From Opitutales bacterium (GTDB lineage Bacteria; Verrucomicrobiota; Verrucomicrobiia; Opitutales; Oceanipulchritudinaceae), in the NCBI GenBank assembly GCA_020831485.1, contig JAFIGG010000003.1, positions 98,663 through 162,662 of the forward strand: a DNA stretch of 64,000 nucleotides. The letters run 5' to 3'. Shown one piece after another: positions 35,564-45,111 of the stretch; positions within the stretch are counted from its first letter, which is position 1; each line of letters starts with the position of its first letter. Position numbers and translations under genes: made by a program. The notes below the pieces were generated by a model. It saw only the letters and a program-made list of their open reading frames with translations. It had not been told where the DNA came from and made no database searches.

Positions 35564-35683
35564 CGTGAATTCCTCCTTAGACGTTCAAACGCGGTATCTG
35601 CTTTCGATTAAAGGGAATACTTCGGCAAAGGACGAATCAATCCGACTGGCGGTTGTATATAGCAGGAAAACTGATGCGCTTAT

Positions 35684-37681
35684 TTAGATTCTCTTAAGGC
35701 CTGTCCCGAAGCTCAGAGGAGAGTCCAACTGCTTGCGAATTATCTTCGCCAGATCCTGGGGCATGTAAGGTTTCGAGATGAAGTTCTGACCTTCTTTCAG
35801 ATGAAGGTTTTTTCGGTGCGTTTCGCCACTATAGCCGCTGGTGAATACGACCCTCAGGCTTGGCCTGTCCGCAACGAGCTGTTCGGCCAATTCTCCGCCA
35901 CTGATGCCACGGGGCATGATTAGATCGGTGAGAAGCAGATCAACCTCATCTCGGTGCCGCCTCCAGAGCTTGAGGGCTTCGACGCCATCTGCGGCTATCA
36001 GGGTGCGGTAACCAAATTTTCGAAGAAGGGTGTCGACTAGTTTGCCAACGCTTGGTTCGTCTTCGACCAGAAGGATGGTTTCGTCGCCCATGGGCGCCTT
36101 CTCGAGCTGACTCAGGCGAAAAGGCTTGTCGTTCTGGCAGGCTTCGGCCGGGAGGTAGATGCGAAATACCGTTCCCTGCTCAACTTTGCTTTCGACGTCG
36201 ACATGGCCGTTGTGTTGTTTGACAATGCCATAGACTGTAGCGAGGCCAAGACCGGTTCCCGATTCTTTTTCTTTGGTCGTGAAGAATGGCTCAAAAACAT
36301 GGGGGATGTCCTCCGCGGGAATGCCGCAACCAGTGTCGCGAACGCTAAGGCAAACAAAGCGCCCATTGAGGGCTTCGGCTATTGTCGGGTTGGTTTGAGG
36401 GCCAAAGGATACGACGGATGTGCTGAGTGTCAGTTTCCCGCCTTGTGGCATCGCATCGCGGGCATTGACCGCAAGGTTCAGGATCACCTGCTCGAGCATG
36501 CCGACGTCCCCCTGAATCAAAGGTGTTGAATTCTCGCAATGCGTTTGCAGATGAATGTCTTCCGGCAGCAGTCGTGCAAGCATTCGGCTGATGTCGTCGA
36601 TCGCCTTATTGATATCCAACGGCTCGACTTGCATCACCTGCTTGCGACTGAACATCAGGAGCTGCCGGGTGAGGTTTGAGGCGCGGTCCGTTGCCTGTTT
36701 GATGGCGTCGATCGATTCGCGTGTTGTTGCCGGCAGTTCCTCATTCAAACTGACGAGAGATGTGTGCCCCTGTATGACTGACAGGATGTTGTTGAAATCG
36801 TGCGCGATTCCGGCCGCGAGTTGGCCAATGGATTCCAGCTTCTGCACCTGCCGCAGCTGATTCTCCAAATGCCTGCGTTTGCGAATGTCCCGACCAATGC
36901 CGAAGATACTGGCAACCGCACCTTTCTGCTGCTGGGCGGTCAAGGTGATCTCCAGCGGCACCGGCTCGGTCTGGGCAGCCCTCAGGTAAACCTCCAGGGT
37001 CGGTGGGCTCTTGCCTTCCATCAGTTCGTGGACAGCTTCCTCAAACCGGTTTTGTTCCGAGGGAATAATCCACTGTGCAAACGGTTGATCGACGCAGCGG
37101 TCCAGGCTCCAGCCTGTAATACGTTCAAATGCCGAATTTGCGGATAGCAGGGTCCCGTCCGGCGCCAAGCTGAAGATGGCGTCTTGCGCGTTTTCCATCA
37201 AGCTGTGATAGCGTTCTTCCGACAGGCGTACGGCTTCTTCGGCCTCGATGCGTTCGGTCACATCAGTGGCAATTCCGCCGATGCAGTCTTCACCGTTTTG
37301 AGCTTTGAAAGGGAAGCGGCGAATTTTCCAGTGGCGTATCTGGCCGTCCGGCAAGGGAATCGATTCGACCGACTCCAGCGAGGTTTGCTGTTTAAGGATC
37401 CGGCTGTGGAGTCGCTTGTGCTTTGCGGCTATGCTTGCGGGAACAATGCACTCATCCGTTTTGCCGAGCAGTTGCTTGCGCGTCTTTTTGTAGGTATTGA
37501 GCAATGCTTGGTTGCAGTAGATGTATCGGCCCTCTGAATCTTTGATCCAGGCAATGGACGGGTGCTCCTCGACGAAAGCTTTGAAACGGCTTTCGGCTGC
37601 CTTGAGAGCATCCGCAGGCGATGGCTTCGTCGGGTCGCTTTCAAATAGGGAGGTTTGCACGAAGGGAGGGGTCACGTTCAA
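35684..37681 (-). CDS. PAS-containing hybrid sensor histidine kinase
   Basis: 665 aa, no membrane segment, so a soluble sensor. Domains: PAS 1 (~30-145, IAWIKDSEGRYIYCNQALL), PAS 2 (~155-275, AIFSLAPDGTLLSANSAFERITGW), a HisKA-type dimerisation helix with the phospho-His in LAAGIAHDFNNILSVIQGH (~residue 296), HATPase with NLAVNARDAMP, DTGCGI and GTGLGLATVYGIV (N, G1 and G2 boxes), and a C-terminal receiver (ETILLVEDEPSVG, phospho-Asp in DLLLTDLIMP, Lys in FISKPY). It probably senses a cytosolic signal and passes phosphate to an unlinked partner; no response-regulator gene is adjacent. The position beside GH42 and PEP-CTERM genes gives no clear target. Confidence 0.9.
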   Translation of the reverse strand: MNVTPPFVQTSLFESDPTKPSPADALKAAESRFKAFVEEHPSIAWIKDSEGRYIYCNQALLNTYKKTRKQLLGKTDECIVPASIAAKHKRLHSRILKQQTSLESVESIPLPDGQIRHWKIRRFPFKAQNGEDCIGGIATDVTERIEAEEAVRLSEERYHSLMENAQDAIFSLAPDGTLLSANSAFERITGWSLDRCVDQPFAQWIIPSEQNRFEEAVHELMEGKSPPTLEVYLRAAQTEPVPLEITLTAQQQKGAVASIFGIGRDIRKRRHLENQLRQVQKLESIGQLAAGIAHDFNNILSVIQGHTSLVSLNEELPATTRESIDAIKQATDRASNLTRQLLMFSRKQVMQVEPLDINKAIDDISRMLARLLPEDIHLQTHCENSTPLIQGDVGMLEQVILNLAVNARDAMPQGGKLTLSTSVVSFGPQTNPTIAEALNGRFVCLSVRDTGCGIPAEDIPHVFEPFFTTKEKESGTGLGLATVYGIVKQHNGHVDVESKVEQGTVFRIYLPAEACQNDKPFRLSQLEKAPMGDETILLVEDEPSVGKLVDTLLRKFGYRTLIAADGVEALKLWRRHRDEVDLLLTDLIMPRGISGGELAEQLVADRPSLRVVFTSGYSGETHRKNLHLKEGQNFISKPYMPQDLAKIIRKQLDSPLSFGTGLKRI

Positions 37682-37739
37682 AAATAATTACCAGTTTTCC
37701 AGAATAAAACCGCCTGGAGCAATTAAAAAAAATGCAAAA

Positions 37740-39791
37740 TCATCTATCGCTGGCGAGACGTAGGACACGCACCCCAAAGGGTTCAAGGTCTTGCTCGCCC
37801 TCCTGGATGCAGGTTCCGGCTAGCAAATCCACTCCTGCTGGAAGTTTGACGCTGAAGGACTGTTGCGCATGGTGGTTCAATACGAACCACAACCGTGCAT
37901 CCCGCTTCCTTCGCTCGACGATCTCCACCCATTCGTTGTCTGTCGACCGTAGTGGTTTACAATGGCTGGCATCTAGAGCCGAAGGCAGGCATAGGTTGAG
38001 CACGCTGCCGCTTAAGTGGCCGGCGATATAAATAACATGGCCTTTGCCTGTTGTTCGCAGGGTCATGAACGGGCTGCCTGCAAGAAACCGGTCTGTCCAG
38101 GTGCCGAGAACTTCAACGCCTTTATCGACTTCAATCTTTTCGTAATAGTCTTCAACGGTTTCAAGCTCTTCTCCGTTTGCCTCGATTCCGAAGCTACGTC
38201 CGCCCGCAGGAGCGCGACCGGATTCGACAACTTTAACTCCGCAAAGCTCTCTCAGGCAACCGGGTGGGGTTTCAGAGATGACCCGGTTGTTGAGGTCGCG
38301 GGTCGCAGTGCGGGCACCCACGACCAGGGTTCCGCCTGCTTCCACCCAAGTTTTCAGGGCAGGCGTCCATTGTGGGTCAAAGACGGTCCAATGAGGGATT
38401 ATATAGAGCTTCAGGTCCGACAGGTCATCCTGCGGGTGCACGCAGCCAACCTGATAGCCGTGTCGATGAAGCCACTGGTGAGCCTGTTCGGCGTAATGAC
38501 TTTCCGGACGCATGCCGAGGCGCATGGCTTCGCCTCCGGCGCTAACGTCCAGATCTCCCGAGGCAACTGCGCAGTCGATGTGTACGTGGCTGCCGAGCAG
38601 TTCAGGTTCCAGCTTGCGCATTTCCTGGCCGGTCTGCTGGATTTCCCTGTAGTGGCGGCGGCGGACATTGTCGTGGCCAATGATGCCGTTCCAGTATTGT
38701 TCGGCACCCACCCGGCAACTGCGCCAGCGGAAATACATCAGGCTGTCGGCACCATGGGCAATGCTTTGGTAGCTGATCAAGCGGGTCTCTCCAGGCTCCG
38801 GCCCGGGAGTGTAAAAGGGGTTTTGACCACCCCCGGAGGTCTGGTGCTCGGGAATGAAAAAATTGCCGCACAGTGCACGTGCCCGGTCCAGGTTGAAGGC
38901 TCCGCTGTCCTTGCGTGTGCGCGGATCGACTTCGAACATGGGGTAGTAGTCGTAACCAAGAATATCCAGATCCTCGCCAAAGGCTCCGCGGTAGTCGATG
39001 TCGCCGAAGATCCCATTGTGTAGAATCCACCACTTGGGGTTTGTCGCACGCAGAATGTTGATCTGTTCACGCTGGAAGCATGTGATTGCATGGCTGAGGA
39101 AGCGTTTGTAATCCAGCCAATGCCCGGGATTCGGCGGCCAGGGGTGGTTGGGCTTCGGAAGCGGGATGTCCTCGAAGCCCAGGTAGCTCTGACTCCAGAA
39201 CGCCGTACCCCATGCCTGATTAAGACTTTGGATATCGAAGCGGTAGTGCTTAGCCAGAAATGCCTGAAACATGCGTTCTGCGCTTGCGGTGTACGTTTCA
39301 GAGAAAAGGCAGTGAAACTCATTGTCAGTTTGCCAACCGACTACATTTGGATTATCCCGGTAGTGTTTCGCCATTGCGCGGGTGATGCGGCGGGAATGCT
39401 CGCGAAAGGCCGGATGGGTGTAACAGGCGTGCTGCCGCGAACCGTGCTCCATGCGCTTGCCATTTGCATCTACCCGCAGCATGTCCGGATGCTTGCGCGT
39501 CAACCAGCGGGGCGGGGTGGCCGTCGGTGTGCAGAGCAGGGTCTGAATGCCCTGAGCACCGAGCTCAGCAATCACCTCATCGAAAAAGCCGAATTCAAAT
39601 ACACCTTCTGTCGGCTCCATCCGGTCCCAGGCAAACTCGGCCATGCGCACCAGATTGAACCCGGCCTCCTGCATCCATTGCGCGTCGTTTCGTCGCTCTT
39701 CCGCCGTCCAATGTTCCGGATAATACGGCGCACCAAACCAGAATCGGTCCAGTTTTGAGGGTCGTTTGTGGGATAGGGGGTGAGTATCCAT
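37740..39791 (-). CDS. GH42 family beta-galactosidase-like glycoside hydrolase
   Basis: 683 aa, full GH42 length, no signal peptide, so cytosolic. The N-terminus WFGAPYYPEHW and the following RMAEFAWDRMEPTEG are typical GH42 (alpha/beta)8 barrel motifs. The acid/base is Glu 158 in WQTDNEFHC, and the nucleophile Glu 315 in FIPEHQTSGG. The trimerisation-type (flavodoxin-like) and C-terminal beta domains follow (~390-680). Predicted reaction: hydrolysis of terminal beta-galactosides or related beta-linked sugars; the exact sugar is unknown. It stands alone on the minus strand between a histidine kinase and a TRAP transporter, so import of oligosaccharide by another system is implied. Confidence 0.92.
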   Translation of the reverse strand: MDTHPLSHKRPSKLDRFWFGAPYYPEHWTAEERRNDAQWMQEAGFNLVRMAEFAWDRMEPTEGVFEFGFFDEVIAELGAQGIQTLLCTPTATPPRWLTRKHPDMLRVDANGKRMEHGSRQHACYTHPAFREHSRRITRAMAKHYRDNPNVVGWQTDNEFHCLFSETYTASAERMFQAFLAKHYRFDIQSLNQAWGTAFWSQSYLGFEDIPLPKPNHPWPPNPGHWLDYKRFLSHAITCFQREQINILRATNPKWWILHNGIFGDIDYRGAFGEDLDILGYDYYPMFEVDPRTRKDSGAFNLDRARALCGNFFIPEHQTSGGGQNPFYTPGPEPGETRLISYQSIAHGADSLMYFRWRSCRVGAEQYWNGIIGHDNVRRRHYREIQQTGQEMRKLEPELLGSHVHIDCAVASGDLDVSAGGEAMRLGMRPESHYAEQAHQWLHRHGYQVGCVHPQDDLSDLKLYIIPHWTVFDPQWTPALKTWVEAGGTLVVGARTATRDLNNRVISETPPGCLRELCGVKVVESGRAPAGGRSFGIEANGEELETVEDYYEKIEVDKGVEVLGTWTDRFLAGSPFMTLRTTGKGHVIYIAGHLSGSVLNLCLPSALDASHCKPLRSTDNEWVEIVERRKRDARLWFVLNHHAQQSFSVKLPAGVDLLAGTCIQEGEQDLEPFGVRVLRLASDR

Positions 39792-39946
39792 GCCCTGATG
39801 ATTGGCTGTGAAATTCGGATGTCAGCAATGAAATTGGCTGGATGGCTGGATGGGTGGATTGTTGGAGTGGTGGATTGTTGGGGGCGGTGGGCGGTGAGGT
39901 TGTTGGAGCCCGGCCTTTAGGCCGCAGAACCGGCTCTTTGAGATCC

Positions 39947-39991
39947 GTCGGACTCGTCCGACCTGTCTGACCTGTCTGACTTGTCCGACGC
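39947..39991. repeat. Five tandem 9-bp units of GTCYGACNN type
   Basis: Exactly 45 bp read as GTCGGACTC, GTCCGACCT, GTCTGACCT, GTCTGACTT and GTCCGACGC. Directly upstream (39907-39939) is a nested inverted repeat GAGCC-CGGCC-TTTA-GGCCG...GGCTC, and before that a G/T-rich stretch (39838-39905). Together they fill the gap between the GH42 start and the TRAP permease stop. No gene is visible in this gap. Confidence 0.75.
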
Positions 39992-40006
39992 GAAGCTGTG
40001 CCCGGT

Positions 40007-41851
40007 TTATCCGAGCCACAACAGCCCACCCGCGGCCATCGCGATGCTCACCCGAATGGCCACTTCCGCTGGCTTCTTCAGCTGCGGCAGGCGGCCGTGG
40101 AGGGCAAATACCAGGCCGAGGGTAGCGAGCAGAACCTGGCCGATGGCCAACCAGCGGGTTACGCCCGTGGCGAGCAACAGGTTTGGCTGGAGGAAGATCG
40201 CAGCCATCAATACACCCAGGGGCAGGCAGATATTCACGGCATGGAACATGGTGCGCAGGAAGGACGCTTCGGCTATGCGCGAGGTGACTGCTGCGGTCAC
40301 TGAGGTGGGGGGTGAGAGTTCGCCGAAAACCGCGATGAAAAAAGCGAAAAAGTGGGCGGTCCAGGGGTCGACCCCGGCGCGAATCAGGAAGGGTGCGGTC
40401 ACGACGGCCAGAATAATGTAGGTGGGTGCCACAGGTAAGCCCATGCCGATCAGGTAGCCGATGGCGAAGGCGGTCAGCACCATCGCAATCAGGTGAAAAT
40501 CCGCCAGCTGCATCAGCAGCACCCCGAGTTTGTCCGGCACGCCGGTGATGCTGAAGGCGGCGGTCAAAATGCCCAACGAAGCAAGCAGCACGGTGAGCTG
40601 TGAAGTGGTAGTGGCGAAATGCCGCACCAGTTCGGCGAAGGGGCGGTGCCAGGGGCCCTCCACGGCTTCAGGGCTACGCCAGCAGCGCAGCAGGTGCAGT
40701 CCAGCCAGGAGGGCAAACAAGGCATAAAAGACCTGCTGCGCGGCGAGCATGCCGGGTAGGCGCTCGACCCCCATCAGCCAGACCAGCCCGAGAATCGAAA
40801 CTAGATAGGCGAGGATGCGCACGCGGTCCATCCAGTCGAGGGCTTGGCTTTCGATCGGGTCCGCCGCAGGGTTTCGAAAGCGCTGACTGATCAGGTAGAC
40901 CGCCAATGCAACACCCAGAAAGTAAATGAGTGCCGGGCCAAGAGCTCTCTCAACAACTTCAAAGTAGCGTACGCCCATCAGGTCGGCCATCAGGAAGGCT
41001 GATATGCCCATCAGCGGCGGCATCAACTGCCCGCCGAGCGAAGCCGCTGTCTCGACCGCCGCCGCCCGGCTTTTGGGGAAACCCGCGCGTATCAACATGG
41101 GGATGGTCGCTGAACCGGTCGCTGCCGCGTTTGCCGCACCACTGCCGCTGACCGCTGCAACCCCAAACGAGCCAATCACGGCACCCTGAGGCAATAGAGC
41201 AGGAGAGCGCCTCGAGATACGGGTACTACCCTTGAGAATGGAGTCGATGCAGCCAAAGGCTTTCAGGGTCGCCAGCAGCAGCATGAACGAGCCGATGAGG
41301 GTCAGGCCCAGCTGAGGCAGACGCTCAAAGATGCCGGTCGACATCTCCAGTCCGGCGGCGCTGCTGACCCGGTTCCAGGACAGGCCGGGGTGTTTGAACA
41401 TGCCGGGCACCAGGTAGCCGTAGACGCAGTAGAGAATCAGGACCGCATTGAATATGAATACAGGCAGGTAGTGCCTTCGGGTGTGTTCGAGAACGAGTAG
41501 AACCAGGGCTCCCGCTGCGAGGTGGTCCCAGGTGTTCCAGTCCCCGAGTCGGTCCATGCGGATGGCCTCCACGTTGACAAGCAGATAAGCTGCCGAGGCG
41601 ATAGCGATCACAGAGCAAATGACAGCCACGAGCTGGCGCAGGAACGGTGACAGGCGAGGGTAGTAGCTGCCCTCGCGCAAATCGCCCCATACAAGGATCA
41701 CGATCGAGGCCGGCACCATCTGAATGGCAAGCAGAGTCGGCCCACCGGACCCCGTCGCGTAATAGCGAAGTAAATACAGCAGGTAGACCCCGGCGAGGCC
41801 GAAGAAAAGCATGCGGAGTGACTTGGACGACAGAAACCCGGCGCTCATCAA
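40007..41851 (-). CDS. TRAP transporter fused 4TM/12TM permease (TAXI type)
   Basis: 614 aa. The first ~170 residues carry about four to five membrane helices (small-permease, DctQ-like part). The remainder is the large DctM-like permease with ~12 helices and the motifs GSGAANAAATGSATIPMLIRAGFP, AAVETAASLGGQLMPPLMGISAFL and GLPVAPTYIILAVVTAPFLI. Fusion of both permease parts is characteristic of TAXI-TRAP systems. Its start overlaps the binding-protein stop (ATGA), so translation is coupled. Role: Na+- or H+-driven import of a substrate delivered by the adjacent binding lipoprotein; commonly organic acids, substrate unknown here. Confidence 0.92.
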   Translation of the reverse strand: MMSAGFLSSKSLRMLFFGLAGVYLLYLLRYYATGSGGPTLLAIQMVPASIVILVWGDLREGSYYPRLSPFLRQLVAVICSVIAIASAAYLLVNVEAIRMDRLGDWNTWDHLAAGALVLLVLEHTRRHYLPVFIFNAVLILYCVYGYLVPGMFKHPGLSWNRVSSAAGLEMSTGIFERLPQLGLTLIGSFMLLLATLKAFGCIDSILKGSTRISRRSPALLPQGAVIGSFGVAAVSGSGAANAAATGSATIPMLIRAGFPKSRAAAVETAASLGGQLMPPLMGISAFLMADLMGVRYFEVVERALGPALIYFLGVALAVYLISQRFRNPAADPIESQALDWMDRVRILAYLVSILGLVWLMGVERLPGMLAAQQVFYALFALLAGLHLLRCWRSPEAVEGPWHRPFAELVRHFATTTSQLTVLLASLGILTAAFSITGVPDKLGVLLMQLADFHLIAMVLTAFAIGYLIGMGLPVAPTYIILAVVTAPFLIRAGVDPWTAHFFAFFIAVFGELSPPTSVTAAVTSRIAEASFLRTMFHAVNICLPLGVLMAAIFLQPNLLLATGVTRWLAIGQVLLATLGLVFALHGRLPQLKKPAEVAIRVSIAMAAGGLLWLG

Positions 41852-42921
41852 TCCTCGTTTTGAGCCACCCGGCTGTCCCAGTCCGAATTCCAGGCATTCC
41901 GTTCGCGCAGGTAGCGGGCCAGTCCAGGATGGATGCGGGCATCGTCGATTGCGTTGGCAATGCCGCGCGCCTGCAGGGCGGGCATATCTTCGGCCAGTTG
42001 ACTGAAGACCGCATCTGAGCGCGCGAGGTCCGCAGCATTTTTTTCAATCGCGAGCAGCATCCGGTAGACCGAATCTTCCGAAATCGAAAGCCCGAGGTGG
42101 AAGCCATAGAAGAAAGGTGTGAAGAGGATCTCATCTACCCCGACATCGGTCTGAAATGCGTCGGTGGAAATGCTTACTATTTCGAGTCCAGCTTCGCGCA
42201 TCGCTGCCTGCTCTTCAGCGCTCGGATTTAGAATCTTAAGATTGGCGATCCGTTCGGTTTCCGCCAGCCAGGGAGGGATGTCTTTTTCCGCGGTGCTGTA
42301 GACACCAATGGCCGCAATGGAACCCGTCCGAAGCTGGCTGCCGGTCATGCTCAGGTCGAGTTCAACATACTGATGCTCGACACCAGCGGCCCGCATCGCC
42401 CGTTCTAGATGCGCGCGTGTATCCCAAGGCCGCGGACCGGTGAAAACGCCGCGGCCATTCAAGTCACTCCAGCTGCTGAAGCGATCGGCTTCCTGAGCCT
42501 GGATGGCAAGACCCATTTCCATGGTATAGGCCCAGAAGGTTTGCACCGGTTCTTTCTGTATCCGGTCGCGGAAACCGGCAAAGCGGTCGCGGTCGTTGGC
42601 CAGCTCATAGAAAGACATGTTGGAACCGTAATAGCCATTCAGATCGTTTTGGATAAAGCTCCGCAGCCCCATGATTGCTCCAGGGAGCGGCAATACCGTG
42701 ATGTCCCAGTCCTCCATCTCCCTGTTCAGCACCGCCGCCAGATTTACCATCGCCCTGTGACCTGATGAGCCGACTGCGGATGTACCCCAGCGCAGGGTTT
42801 GCGCGGAATCATCTGGCTGCCCGTCCTCGCGTTCATCCGGACCGCAGGCCACAATGGACAGCGTCAGCAATCCGAGCCCCAACAAGCCGGAGTATCTTAT
42901 GAAAAGAGATAGAAGAGACAT
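41848..42921 (-). CDS. TAXI-family TRAP transporter solute-binding lipoprotein
   Basis: About 357 aa from the ATG at 42921; an upstream start would add 19 residues lacking a signal character. The signal region GLLGLGLLTLSIVAC ends in a lipobox (Cys ~26), so it is probably anchored in the membrane. The mature protein has LRWGTSAVGSSGHRAMVNLAAVLN and LPGAIMGLRSFIQNDLNGYYG, the expected opening of TAXI binding proteins. It delivers ligand to the fused permease directly downstream. Ligand identity cannot be deduced from sequence. Not related to the flanking GH42 by any visible evidence. Confidence 0.88.
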   Translation of the reverse strand: MSLLSLFIRYSGLLGLGLLTLSIVACGPDEREDGQPDDSAQTLRWGTSAVGSSGHRAMVNLAAVLNREMEDWDITVLPLPGAIMGLRSFIQNDLNGYYGSNMSFYELANDRDRFAGFRDRIQKEPVQTFWAYTMEMGLAIQAQEADRFSSWSDLNGRGVFTGPRPWDTRAHLERAMRAAGVEHQYVELDLSMTGSQLRTGSIAAIGVYSTAEKDIPPWLAETERIANLKILNPSAEEQAAMREAGLEIVSISTDAFQTDVGVDEILFTPFFYGFHLGLSISEDSVYRMLLAIEKNAADLARSDAVFSQLAEDMPALQARGIANAIDDARIHPGLARYLRERNAWNSDWDSRVAQNED

Positions 42922-43207
42922 GATCCCGCAGGGGATAACATGCTGTTGCGGGGTCGACAATGCTTTTTCCAGAGCCACAGCAGGGCCTTTTCAGGGGAAA
43001 TCGTATGTTATTTGTTAAAGCTGTTTACGGGAATGTGTGGGTGTTACGGTTTTGGGAACCCTCAGTTTGAATCAGCTGTAAATTAGTCCCTACCAGAGGC
43101 AATCCTATTGAATTCCAGCTGTTTAGATGAAAGAATCTTTGGTTAGAGGGAATTATAACATGAATCTTGTTAACAATACTCTCTAAACCTCGAAATCCCC
43201 GTATACT

Positions 43208-43810
43208 ATGAAAACTAAAATTCTATCGACTATTATTGTGAGCGCACTCCTTGCCGCTGGTACGGCTTTCGGTCAAGGAGCCGCCAATCGCGGAGATGTC
43301 ACTCCGGACGAGCGTCCTGCCCCTGGTTTTGTTCAGGAACTGCGGGAAGGCATCCATTCCGTTCGCGAAGCTTTGCAGGGCTCACGTGCGGAAATGCTCG
43401 ACTCTTTGGACGGTGCGACTGTTGAAGAGCGCCGCGCTGCGATTGCCGCATGGCGGGAGGCCAATGCAGATCAGATCGCTCAGCTGCGCGAGATGACTGC
43501 TGAAATCCGTGAAGTTGTCGGCGACTTTCGTGAGCGGCGCATGGAGCGCCGCGAGCGCCCGGAGCTTCCAGAAGTAGCGCAGGACCGTCAGGGTCTCCGT
43601 GAAAACACCGAATCCATGCGCGAAGCCCGTCAGAATCTTGGCCAGACAATGCGTGAGTCCTCGTTGACTCCGGAAGAGCGGCAGGCAGAGATCGAAGCAT
43701 TTCGATCCCAGCAACAAGCTTTGATCGAGGAGCGGAAAGAAATCCGTCGTGAAATGCGCGAGCGCAATGCGAATGCCAATGCGGCTGGTGGACGTCGCGT
43801 GACTGACTAA
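43208..43810 (+). CDS. Small exported Arg/Glu-rich coiled-coil protein
   Basis: 200 aa. Signal peptide MKTKILSTIIVSALLAAGTAFGQ. The mature region is extremely charged and helical (EERRAAIAAWREANADQIAQLREM, MERRERPELPE, EERKEIRREMRERNANANAAGG), as a long coiled coil or disordered-helical chain. I do not recognise a family; a CpxP/Spy-like periplasmic chaperone or sensor is a resemblance in style only. A rho-independent terminator follows at 43843, so it is probably a monocistronic gene. The 229-bp region upstream (42922-43207) holds no gene I can support. Confidence 0.75.
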   Translation: MKTKILSTIIVSALLAAGTAFGQGAANRGDVTPDERPAPGFVQELREGIHSVREALQGSRAEMLDSLDGATVEERRAAIAAWREANADQIAQLREMTAEIREVVGDFRERRMERRERPELPEVAQDRQGLRENTESMREARQNLGQTMRESSLTPEERQAEIEAFRSQQQALIEERKEIRREMRERNANANAAGGRRVTD

Positions 43811-43842
43811 TCCCGCTACCAAATCTGATTCAAATTGATTGC

Positions 43843-43880
43843 ACCTCCCTCTGATTATTTGGAGGGAGGTTTTTTTATTT
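43843..43880 (+). terminator. Rho-independent terminator
   Basis: Eight-bp stem ACCTCCCT (43843-43850) and AGGGAGGT (43863-43870), 12-base loop, then a run of Ts (43870-43876). It ends the Arg/Glu-rich gene. Transcription of the following barrel gene must restart close downstream, since that gene starts at 43889. Confidence 0.9.
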
Positions 43881-43888
43881 ATATACCT

Positions 43889-45088
43889 ATGAAATCTACA
43901 TGCTTTGCCAAGGTTTGGCTGTTTCCTTTGATCACTGGGCTTAGTGTGAGCTTCGGCTCGACGCTTGCTGCGGACGATGATTGGGATGCTCTGATGGATG
44001 AGTTCAGGGAGACCGAAGGTTTGCTGAATGCCTGGGAACGGGAGGCCTATGCCGAACCAGTTTCGCCGTCCGGGTGGCAACATAGTGTCGACCTGGCCCC
44101 TTTACTGGGCTGGACGGACAACCTGTTGCGCTCAAGGGATCGAGTTTCCAGCGCTTACACTGGCCTTCAGCTGGATGGCTTTCTGCTGGGTTTTCCAGAC
44201 GCACAGACCAGGGTCACTGGTTTTCTGCTGGCAGACTATCGGGTGTATTCGGCAGATGTCGAAGTTGACTCCGAAACAATGGTGGTTGCAGGCCTTGAAT
44301 GGCTGAGGCAGCCCCAGGATTGGGGTTGGCTGGCTGCAGTTGATTTATACTACGGAGATCATCTATTCGAGTTGTTCGAACAGGATATCGGCGTGCCGGT
44401 CGACAGTGAGCGCTTTCGTCAGCACCAGGTCGGTGGACGTGTTGGCTTGCGGCGAGCTCTCGGACAGCAGCAGGAGCTGCGTTTCGAAATCAGTGCCTAC
44501 AGGAACTGGTTTGGCGAATCCTTTTACGACTACGATGAGGGGCGTGCCCGCCTTGATCATCGCATCCAGGTTACACCGAAGCTTCGTTGGGTCAGTTATT
44601 ATCAGTTTGGCAACGAGCGTTATTCCGAGCTGGTGCCGAGGGACGCCAATGGCAGCTTTCTGTTGGATCGGTCATTGCTCGTTCAGCGCCACTTGCTGGC
44701 GGTCGAACCTAATTGGACGCTTACCCGTGACGAGGCATTGTCGCTGCGCGTAACGCTCTCGCATGAATGGTTCGAAGACGTACACGGAGCCTACAATCAG
44801 CGTCGGCAGGCCCGCCTGCGCCCCTCCCTGGTCTGGCGCCTCGACGCCTGGGAACACCGTTTGAACCTGGAGTTCAGTTCGGTTCAGTATGCCCATCGTC
44901 CGGCATCACTATTGGATCAACGCCGGTTGAAACAGGAGCGCTGGGCGGCCTCTTATGCTGCGACCTACTGGTTTTCGGAGCGGCACTCCGCTGCCTTGCA
45001 GTACGCTTTTACCGAGGTCGATTCCCTGCGCTCAAGTGATGTCTACAGCCGCCATCAGCTCGAAGGGCATTGGCGCTTTTATTTTTAA
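43889..45088 (+). CDS. Outer-membrane beta-barrel protein of unknown family
   Basis: About 399 aa from the ATG at 43889. Signal peptide ends near FGSTLAADDDW. An acidic N-terminal segment (DALMDEFRETEGLLNAWE) precedes a chain of amphipathic strands of the type WQHSVDLAPLLGW, RVTGFLLADYRVYSADVEVD, WGWLAAVDLYYGDHLFEL, separated by charged turns. The last strand ends HWRFYF, terminal Phe, fitting BAM-dependent assembly. It resembles surface or capsule-linked barrels of PEP-CTERM bearing bacteria, but no domain name is justified. It lies 23 bp before the PQQ-propeller gene, so the two may be co-expressed. Confidence 0.72.
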   Translation: MKSTCFAKVWLFPLITGLSVSFGSTLAADDDWDALMDEFRETEGLLNAWEREAYAEPVSPSGWQHSVDLAPLLGWTDNLLRSRDRVSSAYTGLQLDGFLLGFPDAQTRVTGFLLADYRVYSADVEVDSETMVVAGLEWLRQPQDWGWLAAVDLYYGDHLFELFEQDIGVPVDSERFRQHQVGGRVGLRRALGQQQELRFEISAYRNWFGESFYDYDEGRARLDHRIQVTPKLRWVSYYQFGNERYSELVPRDANGSFLLDRSLLVQRHLLAVEPNWTLTRDEALSLRVTLSHEWFEDVHGAYNQRRQARLRPSLVWRLDAWEHRLNLEFSSVQYAHRPASLLDQRRLKQERWAASYAATYWFSERHSAALQYAFTEVDSLRSSDVYSRHQLEGHWRFYF

Positions 45089-45111
45089 GAACTTTTTCTA
45101 TACTACTCTGA

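Noticed and set aside
38016..39023. 335-aa open frame on the plus strand
   Set aside because: Antisense to the GH42 gene, whose catalytic motifs and full length are clear; composition is that of a shadow frame.
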